The position numbers and the translations under genes are program-made. A model generated the notes under the pieces. That model made no database searches and was not told the DNA's origin. It worked only from the letters and a program-made list of their open reading frames with translations. A stretch of 64,000 nucleotides of DNA from DATCZB01 sp035513215 (GTDB lineage: Bacteria > Pseudomonadota > Gammaproteobacteria > Steroidobacterales > Rariloculaceae), in contig DATKCK010000029.1 in the NCBI GenBank assembly GCA_035513215.1, forward strand, positions 22,035 to 86,034, read 5' to 3'. Within the stretch, counting starts at the first letter, position 1; every line of letters starts with the position of its first letter. Positions 1 through 9,187 of this stretch are shown in pieces.

Positions 1-1
1 G

Positions 2-853
2 CCGAGCATATTGCTCATCATCTACGGCGTCATCGCCGAAGTGTCGATCGGCAACCTGTTCAAGGCGGCCGTCATTCCCGGCATTTTGCTTGCTATTGCC
101 TTTGCCGTCGGCGTGTACGTCATGACGATCTTCTGGCCCGGTTTCGTCGGGCGCGTTAGCGAAGGCGAGCCTCGGCCGCCCGGCTACGGCGGACGAACGC
201 TGCTCGGGCTCGTGCCCGTCGTCATTCTGATCGTGCTCGTGCTCGGCGGCATATATGGCGGTGTATTCGCGCCGCACGAGGCCGGCGCGGCCGGCGCACT
301 CGCGGCGATGGCGTTGGCCCTCATCAAGCGGCGGCTCGATGGGCAAAGGCTATGGTCGGTCATCTGCGAGTCGGGTCAGGTCACCGTCACGATTCTGTTC
401 CTGATCATCGCGGCCAGCACGTTCAGCCGCATGCTGACACTCACCGAATTGCCGCAGGACATCGCCTCGTTCCTGGGCGGCACGGGCCTCGGCATGTTCG
501 GGTTCCTCGCAATCTACCTGCTGCTGCTGGTTCTGCTCGGCACGGTGCTCGATTCGACGTCGATACTGCTGATCCTGTTGCCGCTGGCGCTGCCCGTCGT
601 CTCGGCGCTCGGCGGCGATCTGATCTGGTTCGGCGTCGTGACTGTCATCGGCATCGAGATCGGGCTGCTCACGCCGCCGCTCGGATTGAGTGTCTACGTC
701 ATCAAGTCGAGCCTCGACGACCAGTCGATCAGTCTCGGCACCATATTCGCGGGCGCCTTTCCGTTCGTCCTGATCACTTTCGCGATTACGGTTCTGCTGA
801 TGGCGTTTCCCGAGATCACGACGATGAGCGTTCGATGGTTCAGTTTCGGGTAG
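2..853 (+). CDS. dctM: TRAP transporter large permease (DctM), 5' truncated by window edge
   Basis: This is the C-terminal two thirds of a TRAP-type large membrane subunit, which forms the Na+-driven translocation channel for organic acids in the inner membrane. The reading frame is already open at base 2 and reads PSILLIIYGVIAE, a conserved DctM segment. Many long hydrophobic stretches follow, with the typical ending LTPPLGLSVYVIKSS at about 220-235 of the visible part. The true start lies left of the window. The gene is followed at 8 bp by a DUF4212 gene, so it may share a transcript with the symporter pair. The DctP gene at 60-61 kb is too far away to be assumed its partner. The family call is firm; the substrate is unknown. 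Confidence 0.9.
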   Translation, partial: PSILLIIYGVIAEVSIGNLFKAAVIPGILLAIAFAVGVYVMTIFWPGFVGRVSEGEPRPPGYGGRTLLGLVPVVILIVLVLGGIYGGVFAPHEAGAAGALAAMALALIKRRLDGQRLWSVICESGQVTVTILFLIIAASTFSRMLTLTELPQDIASFLGGTGLGMFGFLAIYLLLLVLLGTVLDSTSILLILLPLALPVVSALGGDLIWFGVVTVIGIEIGLLTPPLGLSVYVIKSSLDDQSISLGTIFAGAFPFVLITFAITVLLMAFPEITTMSVRWFSFG

Positions 854-860
854 GTTGAGT

Positions 861-1181
861 ATGAGCGGAGAAACCGGGCAATCCTCACTCGATCAGCGCC
901 TGCACGAGGCGCTGGATCGCTATTGGCGGGCGAACCTGAGAATTATGGCGGCGCTGCTGGTTCTCTGGGCTTTCGTCTCGTTCGGCTGCGGCATTCTTTT
1001 CGCCGACTGGCTCAACCGGTTCAATCTCCCGTTCACCGGGTTTCCGCTCGGCTTCTGGTTCGCGCAGCAGGGAAGCATCGTCGTCTTCGTCATCTGCATC
1101 CTGCTCTATTGCCTCGCGATGAACCGGCTCGACCGGAAGCATCATGAGGAGCGCGTCGCGATCCAGCGGGGCGAACTATGA
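861..1181 (+). CDS. DUF4212 small subunit of sodium:solute symporter
   Basis: A 106-residue protein with two predicted membrane helices, around residues 30-55 and 70-93, separated by a short loop (NRFNLPFTGFPLGFW). This is the layout of the DUF4212 family, which is encoded immediately upstream of VC_2705-type symporters and is thought to be their accessory subunit. I chose the ATG at 861 over a TTG six bases earlier. Its end overlaps the next gene by four bases (ATGA), implying translational coupling with the symporter. Confidence 0.85.
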   Translation: MSGETGQSSLDQRLHEALDRYWRANLRIMAALLVLWAFVSFGCGILFADWLNRFNLPFTGFPLGFWFAQQGSIVVFVICILLYCLAMNRLDRKHHEERVAIQRGEL

Positions 1182-3034
1182 GCACTCAGGCCTGGACGTT
1201 CACGTTCGTCGGACTCACGTTCGCGCTTTACCTGGTCATTGCATGGCTGTCGCGTGTTCGCGATACGCACGGCTTCTACGTCGCGGGACGCGGCGTGCCG
1301 AGCGTGGCGAACGGCATGGCCACCGCGTCGGACTGGATGAGCGCTTCGTCGTTCATCTCGATGGCCGGCCTGATCTCGGTCATGGGTTATGCCGGCGGCG
1401 TCTACCTGATGGGCTGGACCGGCGGGTATGTGCTGCTCGCGCTGCTGCTTGCGCCGTATCTCAGGAAGTTCGGTCATTACACCGTCCCCGATTTCGTCGG
1501 CGATCGATTCGACTCACGCATAGCGCGCGTCGTCGCCGTGCTGTGCGCGATTTTCATTTGCTTCGTCTACGTCGCAGGCCAGATGCGCGGTGTCGGCGTC
1601 GTCTTCAGCCGATTCCTCGAGGTCGATATCAACGTCGGCGTCTTCATCGGCATGGCTATCGTCTTCGTCTATGCCGTGCTCGGCGGCATGAAGAGCATCA
1701 CCTGGACGCAGGTGGCGCAGTACTGGGTCTTGATCACGGCGTTTCTGATCGTCGCGATTGCGATTTCGATCAAGCTGACCGGTATCCCGGTCCCGTCACT
1801 CGCCATGGGCGCGACGCTCGATCCCGAGTACACTGGCGGGCAGCAGGCCGTCTATCTGCTCGATCGGCTCAATCAGATTCACGCGGATCTCGGCTTTGCG
1901 AGCTACACGGAACCGTTCACCGGTAGCTGGGACAAAGTCAACGTGTTCTTGGTCACGCTCGCGATGATGTGCGGCACGGCCGGGCTGCCGCACGTGATCG
2001 TCCGCTTCTACACGGTCAAGACCGTGCGTGCCGCCCGCTGGAGCGCGATGTGGGCGCTGTTCTTCATCGCGATTCTCTATGTCACGGCGCCGGCGACTGC
2101 CGCGTTTGCGCGCTTCTTCATGATCGAGAGCTTGAACGGCGCAACCGAGCAGACGTTGCCGAGCTGGTACGACAACTGGGAGCAGACGGGGCTGATTTTG
2201 TGGCTCGATGACGGCGACGGCGTCGTTCTGCATTCGAATCGCGACGACAACGAGATTTTCCGCAACGGCAGCCTGGGACCGGCCGAGGTCAGCGAGATTC
2301 GCGTTTCGCACCAGCAGTGGATCGATTCGGGCGGCGCGGCCGGGACCGACGGCCGGGGCGTGCTGCGGGAGCTCGGACTTGCTGCGCCCGACAACGACAT
2401 CATCCTGCTCGCCACGCCCGAGATGGCAGAGCTCGCCTCGTGGATCATCGCGCTCGTCGCTGCCGGAGGTCTCGCCGCGGCCTTGTCGACCGCGAGTGGA
2501 TTGCTGCTCGTCATCTCGTCGGGTGTCGCGCACGATATTTATTATCGTGTGCTCAAACCGGATGCGGCTGACAGTCAGCGCCTGCTCGTCGGGCGCACGG
2601 TCATCGCGCTCGCCGTCGTCGTCGCCGGGCTCATCGGCATCAATCCGCCGGGCTTTGTCAGCGAGGTGGTCGCCTTCGCCTTCGGGCTCGCTGCCTCGAG
2701 CCTGTTTCCGATCCTGCTGATGGGGATCTTCTCCAAACGCGTCGGCACGATACCGGCGATCGTCGGCATGATCGTCGGCATCACTTTCACGGCGTCCTAC
2801 ATCATCGCCTGGCGCTATTTCGGCATGGCGCCCTGGACTTTCGGCATCCTCGAGCGCGGCATCAATCCGCAGGGCATCGGCGTCATCGGCATGCTGCTGA
2901 ACTTCGGTATCACGCTGGCGCTGACGCCGCTCTTCCCTGCGCCGTCGAAGGCGTCGCAGGACATGGTCGACGGCGTCCGCGAGCCCGAGGGCTACGGTCC
3001 GGCGGCGCGGATCGAGCAGGCTGTCGATCACTGA
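1178..3034 (+). CDS. Sodium:solute symporter, VC_2705 subfamily
   Basis: A 618-residue SSS-family inner-membrane symporter, probably Na+-coupled uptake of a small carboxylate. Members of this subfamily include acetate permease-like proteins. Visible features are FYVAGRGVPSVANGMATASD near residue 30, the hallmark GLAAALSTASGLLLVIS near 440, and about 12-13 hydrophobic segments. A soluble, acidic stretch at about residues 325-415 (ending before the MAELASWI helix) interrupts the membrane part; such inserts occur in this subfamily. It is translationally coupled to the DUF4212 gene. The gene ends 45 bp before a long palindromic repeat. Confidence 0.88.
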   Translation: MSTQAWTFTFVGLTFALYLVIAWLSRVRDTHGFYVAGRGVPSVANGMATASDWMSASSFISMAGLISVMGYAGGVYLMGWTGGYVLLALLLAPYLRKFGHYTVPDFVGDRFDSRIARVVAVLCAIFICFVYVAGQMRGVGVVFSRFLEVDINVGVFIGMAIVFVYAVLGGMKSITWTQVAQYWVLITAFLIVAIAISIKLTGIPVPSLAMGATLDPEYTGGQQAVYLLDRLNQIHADLGFASYTEPFTGSWDKVNVFLVTLAMMCGTAGLPHVIVRFYTVKTVRAARWSAMWALFFIAILYVTAPATAAFARFFMIESLNGATEQTLPSWYDNWEQTGLILWLDDGDGVVLHSNRDDNEIFRNGSLGPAEVSEIRVSHQQWIDSGGAAGTDGRGVLRELGLAAPDNDIILLATPEMAELASWIIALVAAGGLAAALSTASGLLLVISSGVAHDIYYRVLKPDAADSQRLLVGRTVIALAVVVAGLIGINPPGFVSEVVAFAFGLAASSLFPILLMGIFSKRVGTIPAIVGMIVGITFTASYIIAWRYFGMAPWTFGILERGINPQGIGVIGMLLNFGITLALTPLFPAPSKASQDMVDGVREPEGYGPAARIEQAVDH

Positions 3035-3080
3035 GGTCGCGATCGCTGACGGGGTCAGCGTCGCTGACCGGCGCTGACGG

Positions 3081-3131
3081 GGTCAGACCCCTTTCAGGTT
3101 GGCCGGCGGCCAACCTGAAAGGGGTCTGACC
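3081..3131. repeat. Long nested palindromic repeat, copy 1
   Basis: Two 25-bp arms (3081-3105 and 3107-3131) are perfect reverse complements around a single centre base. Each arm starts or ends with GGTCAGACC or GGTCTGACC, which is itself self-complementary, so the element can fold as a cruciform with secondary hairpins. The outer core GGGGTCAGACCCCTTTCAG (from 3079) is shared with the copy at 33979-34035, but the inner loop sequence differs. A 14-bp direct repeat GCTGACGGGGTCAG lies at 3045-3058 and 3073-3086. The right arm encodes the last 15 residues of the neighbouring minus-strand oxidase. It looks like a REP-type mobile palindrome; the family assignment is inference. Confidence 0.85.
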
Positions 3132-4531
3132 ATGGCCACCGACTCCACGGCGATCACGCGTCCGGGGTTCAGGATGCCCTTGGGATCGAGCATCGCCTTG
3201 AGCTTCCGCATCAGCTCGATCTCGCCTTCGTTTCGCGAGAGGCGAAGATATTCCCGCCGCGAGACGCCGATCCCGTGCTCCGCGGCGATCGAGCCGCCGA
3301 CCTCGCTCGTGGCCTTATAAACGATCTCGCAGATCCGCTCGAGATGCTCGTGCCTGCCTGTCGTCACCGTCAGGTGCAGGTTGTTGTCGCCGATGTGACC
3401 GAAGACGAGATTCGTGACGGAGGGAAAGGTCGTCTCGAGCGCCGATGCGGTCGTGTCGAGAAAGCCCGGCATGTCGCGGATCGGCACCGCAACGTCGAAA
3501 GCGACGAGCGGTTGCAGCAGGGCCTGGATCTCGGCGATGCCGTCGCGGATCTGCCAGAACGACTCCGCTTCGCGCTCGGACTGCGCGATCGCGGCATCGA
3601 GCACGACGCCCGATTCGAGCAGCTCGCCGAGCACGGCTTCCATTCGCTCTCGGTCGGCTGCGTGGTCCGAGCCCTCGCTTTGCACGAGCGCGTAGAGCGG
3701 ATACGCGGCATCGAAAGGCGAGCGCAGCTTTGCGATATTCGAAATTACGAAATCGAAATAGCTCGCCCACATGGCCTCGAATGCACTGAGGGCGCCGCCG
3801 AGCCCGCCTTGCAGCGAATGCAGCAGCTTGACGCAGCCGGAAAAGTCCGCGATGGCGACGATGGCCGCCGTTCTCGCCGGCAGGGCCGGGTAGAGCTTGA
3901 GGACCGCGCGCGTGACGATGCCGAGCGTGCCTTCGCTGCCGATGAAGAGCTGCTTTATGTCGTAACCGGCGTTGTTCTTGATGAGTCGGTTCATCGAGCT
4001 CAGCACCGTGCCGTCGGCGAGCACGGCCTCGAGCCCGAGAACGAGATTGCGCATCATGCCGAAGCGCAGCACCTGATTGCCGCCGGCGTTGGTCGCGATG
4101 TTGCCGCCGATGGTGCACGAGCCGCGCGCGCCGAGGTCGAGCGGGAAGAAGAGCCCGGCCTCGGCGGCCGCTTCCTGGACGACCTGCAACGGCGTTCCGG
4201 CGAGCACCGTCATCGTCATCGACTGCCTGTCGAGCGCCTCGATACCGCTGAGGCGCTCGAGTGAGATTGCGATCTCCCCAGACCGTGGCGTCGCGCCGCC
4301 GCAGAGCCCCGTCATGCCGCCCTGGATCACGATCGCCTGGCTCGCGGCCGCGCAGGCGGCGACGGCCGCCGAGAGCTGCTCGACCGTGCGCGGGCAAAGG
4401 ACGGCGCGGGGCCGGAGGGGGTTCTCGCCGCCGAAGTCGACCATGTAGCGCTCGCTGACGTCGTCGCCGACGACGCAACCGTCCGGGCCGAGCAGCTCCG
4501 CGAGCTTCCCTGTCAATGCGGTGTCGGGCAT
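3083..4531 (-). CDS. FAD-binding oxidoreductase, GlcD / D-2-hydroxyacid dehydrogenase type
   Basis: A 482-residue flavoprotein of the VAO/PCMH fold. The FAD_binding_4 domain is at about residues 38-180 (IQGGMTGLCGG at 69-79, GSCTIGGNIATNAGG at 137-151). The FAD-oxidase C-terminal domain spans about 220-463, with the conserved GHIGDNNLHL at 378-387 and EHGIG at 419-423. Such enzymes oxidise D-lactate, glycolate or D-2-hydroxyglutarate; the substrate cannot be told from sequence. The family normally ends soon after LDPKGILNPGRVI (448-460). Here about 22 residues follow, the last 15 encoded by the palindromic repeat, so the native stop was probably displaced. Confidence 0.85.
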   Translation of the reverse strand: MPDTALTGKLAELLGPDGCVVGDDVSERYMVDFGGENPLRPRAVLCPRTVEQLSAAVAACAAASQAIVIQGGMTGLCGGATPRSGEIAISLERLSGIEALDRQSMTMTVLAGTPLQVVQEAAAEAGLFFPLDLGARGSCTIGGNIATNAGGNQVLRFGMMRNLVLGLEAVLADGTVLSSMNRLIKNNAGYDIKQLFIGSEGTLGIVTRAVLKLYPALPARTAAIVAIADFSGCVKLLHSLQGGLGGALSAFEAMWASYFDFVISNIAKLRSPFDAAYPLYALVQSEGSDHAADRERMEAVLGELLESGVVLDAAIAQSEREAESFWQIRDGIAEIQALLQPLVAFDVAVPIRDMPGFLDTTASALETTFPSVTNLVFGHIGDNNLHLTVTTGRHEHLERICEIVYKATSEVGGSIAAEHGIGVSRREYLRLSRNEGEIELMRKLKAMLDPKGILNPGRVIAVESVAMVRPLSGWPPANLKGV

Positions 4532-4612
4532 CGAGTCGATTCACATCTACGTAAAGGCGCGAAGCGAGTTTGCAGTAAGATTGGCGGCGTTCCAAGCCGA
4601 GACGAATCGATC

Positions 4613-5380
4613 GTGCGGGTCAAGGAGTTTTGCAGGGAGTTTTTCTACGGTACCGGAGAGCTCGGCGCTCGCGGGCGTTACATCATGCTCGTGATCGACG
4701 TTGCCATCGTCCTGTACTTCATCGTTACGACGTTTTTGCCGCTCTATGACTGGATCGTCTTCACTGATCGCATTATCGGCGTGATCCTGATCGCGGAGCT
4801 CGCCGGGCGCATCATTGCCGACTCGGACAAGATGGGGCTCTTGTCGAAGCCGCTGGCACTGCTCGATATTGCAATTATCGTCTCGCTGTTTCTCCCCGAT
4901 ATCGTCGGCAATTTCGCGTTCCTGCGCGTGGTTCGCGCGATGCGCGTGGTTCGCTCGTATTACGTGACGCGGCAGTTGAAGAGTCATTTCCGATTCTTCG
5001 CGAGAAACGACGAGGTCATCTTCAGCGGTCTCAACCTGCTCGTCTTCGTCTTCGTCGTGACGGCCTTCGTCTTCGTCCTGCAGCAGGAATCGAACGACTC
5101 GATCGATAACTACATCGATGCCCTCTATTTCACGGTCACGACGCTGACGACGACGGGTTTCGGCGACGTGATTCTCGTTGGCAGCCAGGGCAGGCTGCTT
5201 GCGATCGTCATCATGGTCGTCGGCGTCGCGCTTTTCATTCGCCTCGTGCAGACGATCTTCAGGCCGAGCAAGATACGATACGAGTGCCCGCAATGCGGCC
5301 TGACGCGGCACGACGTCGACTCCGTCTACTGCAAGCACTGCGGCCACGAGCTGCACATCCGCACCGAGGGGATTACCTAG
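4613..5380 (+). CDS. Voltage-gated potassium channel-like protein with C-terminal zinc ribbon
   Basis: A 255-residue inner-membrane ion channel. It has four to five N-terminal helices, including an S4-like segment with regularly spaced arginines (LRVVRAMRVVRSY, 104-116). A pore loop carries the K+ selectivity filter TTTGFGD (179-185), and a final helix lies at about 194-214. The cytoplasmic tail has four cysteines in two CxxC pairs (C225/C228 and C240/C243), a small zinc ribbon. The start is a GTG. A metal-binding tail could act as a redox or metal sensor gating the channel, but that is inference. It ends four bases into the convergent methyltransferase gene. Confidence 0.82.
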   Translation: MRVKEFCREFFYGTGELGARGRYIMLVIDVAIVLYFIVTTFLPLYDWIVFTDRIIGVILIAELAGRIIADSDKMGLLSKPLALLDIAIIVSLFLPDIVGNFAFLRVVRAMRVVRSYYVTRQLKSHFRFFARNDEVIFSGLNLLVFVFVVTAFVFVLQQESNDSIDNYIDALYFTVTTLTTTGFGDVILVGSQGRLLAIVIMVVGVALFIRLVQTIFRPSKIRYECPQCGLTRHDVDSVYCKHCGHELHIRTEGIT

Positions 5381-6270
5381 CTTGCGACGAGCGCCCTGAG
5401 CGCCGCGATATGCGCCGGTGTGGTGCCGCAGCAGCCGCCGACGAGCGTTGCGCCTCGCTCGAGCCAGCTCCGCGCAGCGGCGGCGTAGCTTGCGGCGTCG
5501 ATCGGCTCGGATCGCGAAACGGCGGGATCCTCGGCATAGGGCACTTCGGCATAGGCGCCGATCGGGCCCGTCCAGCGCGCGGCGAGCTCCCCCAACGCCC
5601 GGTCGATCGCATTGATCGGCGAATGCATGAGAGCAATGCCTTCGGGCTCGAACGGCAAGACGGCGTCGAGCACGCCAGCGAACGGCTGCCCGGGATCGTC
5701 GAACGCCACGAGGCGTCCGTTTCGATCAAGGCGGCAGCTCAGACCGATCCAGAATGGCAGGCCCGACGCGCGCGCCGCGTGGCAGGCCCGCGGAGCGTGC
5801 TCCGAGTCCTGCATCATCTCGAGCAGGATCAGATCGACGCCGTTGTCGACGAAGCACGCGGCGAGCTCTGAATAGGCGTCGGACTCGGCATCGGGCTCGG
5901 GCCAGGCGGCGGCACCGAGCGACGGCGGCAGGCACGAGAGCGAGGCGGCAACGGCGATTTCGCCGTCCGCGGATTCGGCCGCGCGCCGCGCCGCGGTGAT
6001 TGCCGCTCGATTGATCTCTTCGAATTGCGCATCGAGCCCGGCGCTCGCGAGCACGAAGCGCGAGGTCGCGAACGTGTTGGCCGTGACGATGTCGGCGCCG
6101 GCCCGGATGAAGTCGTCGTGGATTCGCGTCAGGAGTTCCGCGTGCGTGAGATTCGCCACGGCGCTCCAGCAGTGCTCGGAAAGCGGGATCTTGCGACGGC
6201 GTAGCTCGCTGCCCGTGCCGCCGTCGAGTATCCGAATCGTACGATCGTCGCTCCAGCGAGCTTGCATCAT
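5377..6270 (-). CDS. Homocysteine S-methyltransferase family protein
   Basis: A 297-residue cytoplasmic protein with the S-methyltransferase barrel. It opens with LDGGTGSELRRR, has the family motif VTANTFATSR near residues 58-67, a Cys in GLSCRL, and the C-terminal zinc pair GGCCGTT (C280, C281). These three cysteines are the zinc ligands that activate the homocysteine thiol. The likely methyl donor is S-methylmethionine, S-adenosylmethionine or a betaine; the sequence does not say which. It is monocistronic, converging on the K+ channel and divergent from purN, with a TGCTATGCT extended -10-like motif between the two genes near 6274-6282. Confidence 0.83.
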   Translation of the reverse strand: MMQARWSDDRTIRILDGGTGSELRRRKIPLSEHCWSAVANLTHAELLTRIHDDFIRAGADIVTANTFATSRFVLASAGLDAQFEEINRAAITAARRAAESADGEIAVAASLSCLPPSLGAAAWPEPDAESDAYSELAACFVDNGVDLILLEMMQDSEHAPRACHAARASGLPFWIGLSCRLDRNGRLVAFDDPGQPFAGVLDAVLPFEPEGIALMHSPINAIDRALGELAARWTGPIGAYAEVPYAEDPAVSRSEPIDAASYAAAARSWLERGATLVGGCCGTTPAHIAALRALVAS

Positions 6271-6319
6271 GGTGCTATGCTAAACCGTCGCACCAGCCTC
6301 CGGGGCAGCAGCAGCCGAC

Positions 6320-6964
6320 ATGACCGAGCCAGAACCTGCCCGAGCGAGGCTGCGCATCGCCGTGCTGGCGTCGGGCTCGGGAACGACGCTGCAGGCCGTC
6401 ATCGACGCCTGCGAGGACGGCTCCCTCGACGGCGCGGTCGTTCTCGTCATCAGCAACAACAGCGGCTCCGGTGCGATGCAGAGGGCGAGGCGGCACGGCA
6501 TTCCCGCCGTTCATCTCAGCGGATGCACGCATCCGGCACCCGGCGACCTCGATCGGGCGTTCGTCGAGACGCTGGATCGGCACGAGCCCGACCTCGTGCT
6601 GCTCGCTGGTTACATGAAGAGGCTCGGCACGCGCGTGCTCGAGGCATTCGGCGGCCGTATGATCAATACGCATCCGTCGCTGCTGCCGAAGTTCGGCGGG
6701 CAGGGGATGTACGGCGGTCATGTCCACGCCGCCGTGATCGCTTCAGGCGAGAACGAGACCGGCGTTTCGGTGCATCTCATCGACCGTGACTACGATACGG
6801 GCGAAGTGCTCGCGCAGCGCAGGCTTCCGGTCGAGCCGGACGATAATGCCGCGTCGCTGGCCGCCAGGGTCCAGGCCGTAGAGCGTCCGTTTCTCGTCGA
6901 GGTGCTCGGGCGTATCGCATCGGGAACGATTCGGCTACCGGACCGCCGGGAGGCGCATCGATGA
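6320..6964 (+). CDS. purN: Phosphoribosylglycinamide formyltransferase
   Basis: A 214-residue folate-dependent enzyme that formylates GAR to FGAR in purine synthesis. The N-terminal substrate loop reads LASGSGTTLQAVID. The catalytic block INTHPSLLPKFGGQGMYG (about 113-130) holds the conserved Asn and His, and a later Asp (about 156, YDTGEVL) completes the active site. In most PurN proteins the segment after LLPKF is shorter and richer in charge, so a general formyltransferase role is possible but less likely. No purM neighbour is present, which is unusual because purM-purN pairing is common. Confidence 0.82.
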   Translation: MTEPEPARARLRIAVLASGSGTTLQAVIDACEDGSLDGAVVLVISNNSGSGAMQRARRHGIPAVHLSGCTHPAPGDLDRAFVETLDRHEPDLVLLAGYMKRLGTRVLEAFGGRMINTHPSLLPKFGGQGMYGGHVHAAVIASGENETGVSVHLIDRDYDTGEVLAQRRLPVEPDDNAASLAARVQAVERPFLVEVLGRIASGTIRLPDRREAHR

Positions 6965-7052
6965 CGCGAAGGCCGGGACGGCTGGTCTTTTGCTCGAGGT
7001 TGGTAGTACGGTAGCGGTCGCAAACCGAGAATCTGCCGGGGGGTGAGCTGTC

Positions 7053-9146
7053 TTGATCGCGTGTGGAGTACGAAAGCGCCTGTCGGGCGGAGCGGTGCTG
7101 GTGCTCGTCGCCTTTGCCGCCAACGGGCAGAATCTCGGGCGCGACTGGACCTCGATCAGCAACGAGCGTCTGCACGAACCCGGCGACGGCGACTGGCTGA
7201 GCTACCGGCGCACCTACGACGTCACGGGATACAGCCCGCTGACCGAGATCGATCGGCGCAACGTCGACGAGCTGCGTCTGGTCTGGGCCTATTCGATGCG
7301 CGACAGCGGACGTTGGGTCGTGACGCCGATCGTCGCGAACGGCCTCATGTATGTCGTCGAAGGCTCGGGCAGAGTCGCCGCGCTCGATGCCCTGACCGGC
7401 GAGCTCGTCTGGGAGCAAAGCCGAGGCCTTCCCGACGATATTCGCGCGTCCGAGGCCGCCGGGCGCCATCGCGGCGTCTCGATTTACGGCGACACGATCT
7501 ACTGGCCGACGGCCGACAGCTTCCTGACCGCGCTCGATGCGCGAACCGGCGTGGTTCTCTGGGAAGTCCAGACCGCCGACTACCGCGACGGCGAGGGCCA
7601 TGCGCATCCGCCGCTGATCGCCGACGGCAAGGTGTTTCTCGGCATGGCCGGCGGCGACTTCGCGGCGCGCGGCAAGCTGCATGCATTCGACGCCGAAACC
7701 GGCGAGCGGCTCTGGACGTTCTACACGATCCCGGGCCCCGAGGACCCCGGCGCGGAGACCTGGGACTGGGAGGCCGATTTTCCGCCGGCCGGCGCCGCCA
7801 CCTGGAACACGATCAGCTTCGATCCCGAGCTCAACCTCGTCTATGCGTCGACGGGGCAGCCCTCGCCGTGGACGACGGCGACGCGAGGCCTCGGCGACTC
7901 GCTCTATACGAACAGCATCGTCGCGCTCGATGCCGATTCGGGCGAGCTTCGCTGGCACTTCCAGCTCGTGCCGGCCGACGAATGGGACCGCGCTGCCTAC
8001 GAAAGCATGCTCGTCGATCTGCCGATCGACGGTGTCATGCGGAAAGCCCTGATCCAGACTGGGAAGATCGGCTGGGGCGTCGTGCTCGATCGCGAGACGG
8101 GCGAGTTCCTGCATGCGTTCAGGACGGCCTACGACAACACGATCACGGGCTGGACCGAAGAGGGCAGGGCCATCTACGATCCGAAGACGATTCCGCAGAT
8201 CGCCGATGTCGATTCCGGCCGGGTCTTCGAGATCTGCCCGCACATTCATGGCGCGCGCAATCTTCAGGCTCCGAGCTATAGCCCCGCGACCGGTCTTTAT
8301 TACCTCGGCGTCAACAACTCCTGCATGAACGCGCTCGTCGTGACGCCGGTCATGAGCCCCTTCGGTCTGACGGGCGTCTCGTATACGGCGTCGCTGGCGC
8401 CGGGCTACGACTTCGTCGGCGAGTTCGTCGCGTTCGATCCCGTGACCGGCGAGCGCGAGTGGGTCTATCGTCCCTTGAGCGGCGCGCCGATGTCCGCGTC
8501 GGCGCTTTCGACGGCCGGCGGGATTGTCTTCGGCGGCACGTCGGATCGTCAGCTTTTCGCGCTGAACGACGAGACGGGCGAGCTGCTCTGGCAGACGCGC
8601 CTTAACGGCGACGTCTCCGGCGCCCCGATCACTTACGAGATCGACGGCAAGCAGTACCTCGCCGTCACGGCCGGCGGGCGGATCGCGCAAACGACGACGC
8701 TCGGGCGGCTCGTCGGCGTCGACGTGCCGCAAGGCTCGGGCGTCGTCTGGGTCTTCGCGCTGCCCGAGCGCGGGCCGCGAGAGGTGCCGCGTCCCGCGAG
8801 GCTCGATGCGCCCGAGCTATCGGTCAACGACGGCGTCTATCAGCCGGCTCAGGCCGATCAGGGCGAGCAGATCTTTGCTCAGGAATGCCTTGTCTGTCAC
8901 GAACCCGAAATCTATACGGGCGCGAACCTGACCGCGAAGTGGGGCGGCGGGACCCTGAGCGATATCTATCAGGACATCTCGCTGACGATGCCGCCGGCCA
9001 ACCCACGGGGGCTGACACCGGTCAGCTATTCCAGCATCGTCGCGTATTTCCTCAGGGAGTCCAGCTACCCTTCGGGTGACACGAATCTGCCGGGCAGTGC
9101 TTTCGGGCTCGGCAACATCTCGATAGAGGAACCGGCCGAGCCCTGA
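7053..9146 (+). CDS. PQQ-dependent quinoprotein dehydrogenase with C-terminal cytochrome c domain
   Basis: A 697-residue periplasmic quinohaemoprotein. A TTG start is preceded by a purine-rich GGGGGGTGAG. The N-terminus has a Sec signal (basic residues, then GAVLVLVAFAANG). The middle is an eight-bladed propeller with repeated DxxTGE-type turns (ALDALTGELVWE, AFDAETGERLW, LDRETGEFLHAF, FDPVTGEREW). A C-terminal domain carries the haem motif CLVCH at about residues 612-616. Relatives oxidise alcohols or sugars and pass electrons through the fused haem. The C-terminal domain lies about 80 residues from the end, the usual place. PQQ synthesis genes are not in the window. Confidence 0.87.
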   Translation: MIACGVRKRLSGGAVLVLVAFAANGQNLGRDWTSISNERLHEPGDGDWLSYRRTYDVTGYSPLTEIDRRNVDELRLVWAYSMRDSGRWVVTPIVANGLMYVVEGSGRVAALDALTGELVWEQSRGLPDDIRASEAAGRHRGVSIYGDTIYWPTADSFLTALDARTGVVLWEVQTADYRDGEGHAHPPLIADGKVFLGMAGGDFAARGKLHAFDAETGERLWTFYTIPGPEDPGAETWDWEADFPPAGAATWNTISFDPELNLVYASTGQPSPWTTATRGLGDSLYTNSIVALDADSGELRWHFQLVPADEWDRAAYESMLVDLPIDGVMRKALIQTGKIGWGVVLDRETGEFLHAFRTAYDNTITGWTEEGRAIYDPKTIPQIADVDSGRVFEICPHIHGARNLQAPSYSPATGLYYLGVNNSCMNALVVTPVMSPFGLTGVSYTASLAPGYDFVGEFVAFDPVTGEREWVYRPLSGAPMSASALSTAGGIVFGGTSDRQLFALNDETGELLWQTRLNGDVSGAPITYEIDGKQYLAVTAGGRIAQTTTLGRLVGVDVPQGSGVVWVFALPERGPREVPRPARLDAPELSVNDGVYQPAQADQGEQIFAQECLVCHEPEIYTGANLTAKWGGGTLSDIYQDISLTMPPANPRGLTPVSYSSIVAYFLRESSYPSGDTNLPGSAFGLGNISIEEPAEP

Positions 9147-9187
9147 TCAGGGTCCTTGGCAGACAAGAAATAGGGGGTAAGCGAATA

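Noticed and set aside
6777..8732. A 651-residue minus-strand open frame under the PQQ dehydrogenase
   Set aside because: Shadow frame; the plus strand encodes a full quinoprotein with a signal peptide and CLVCH.
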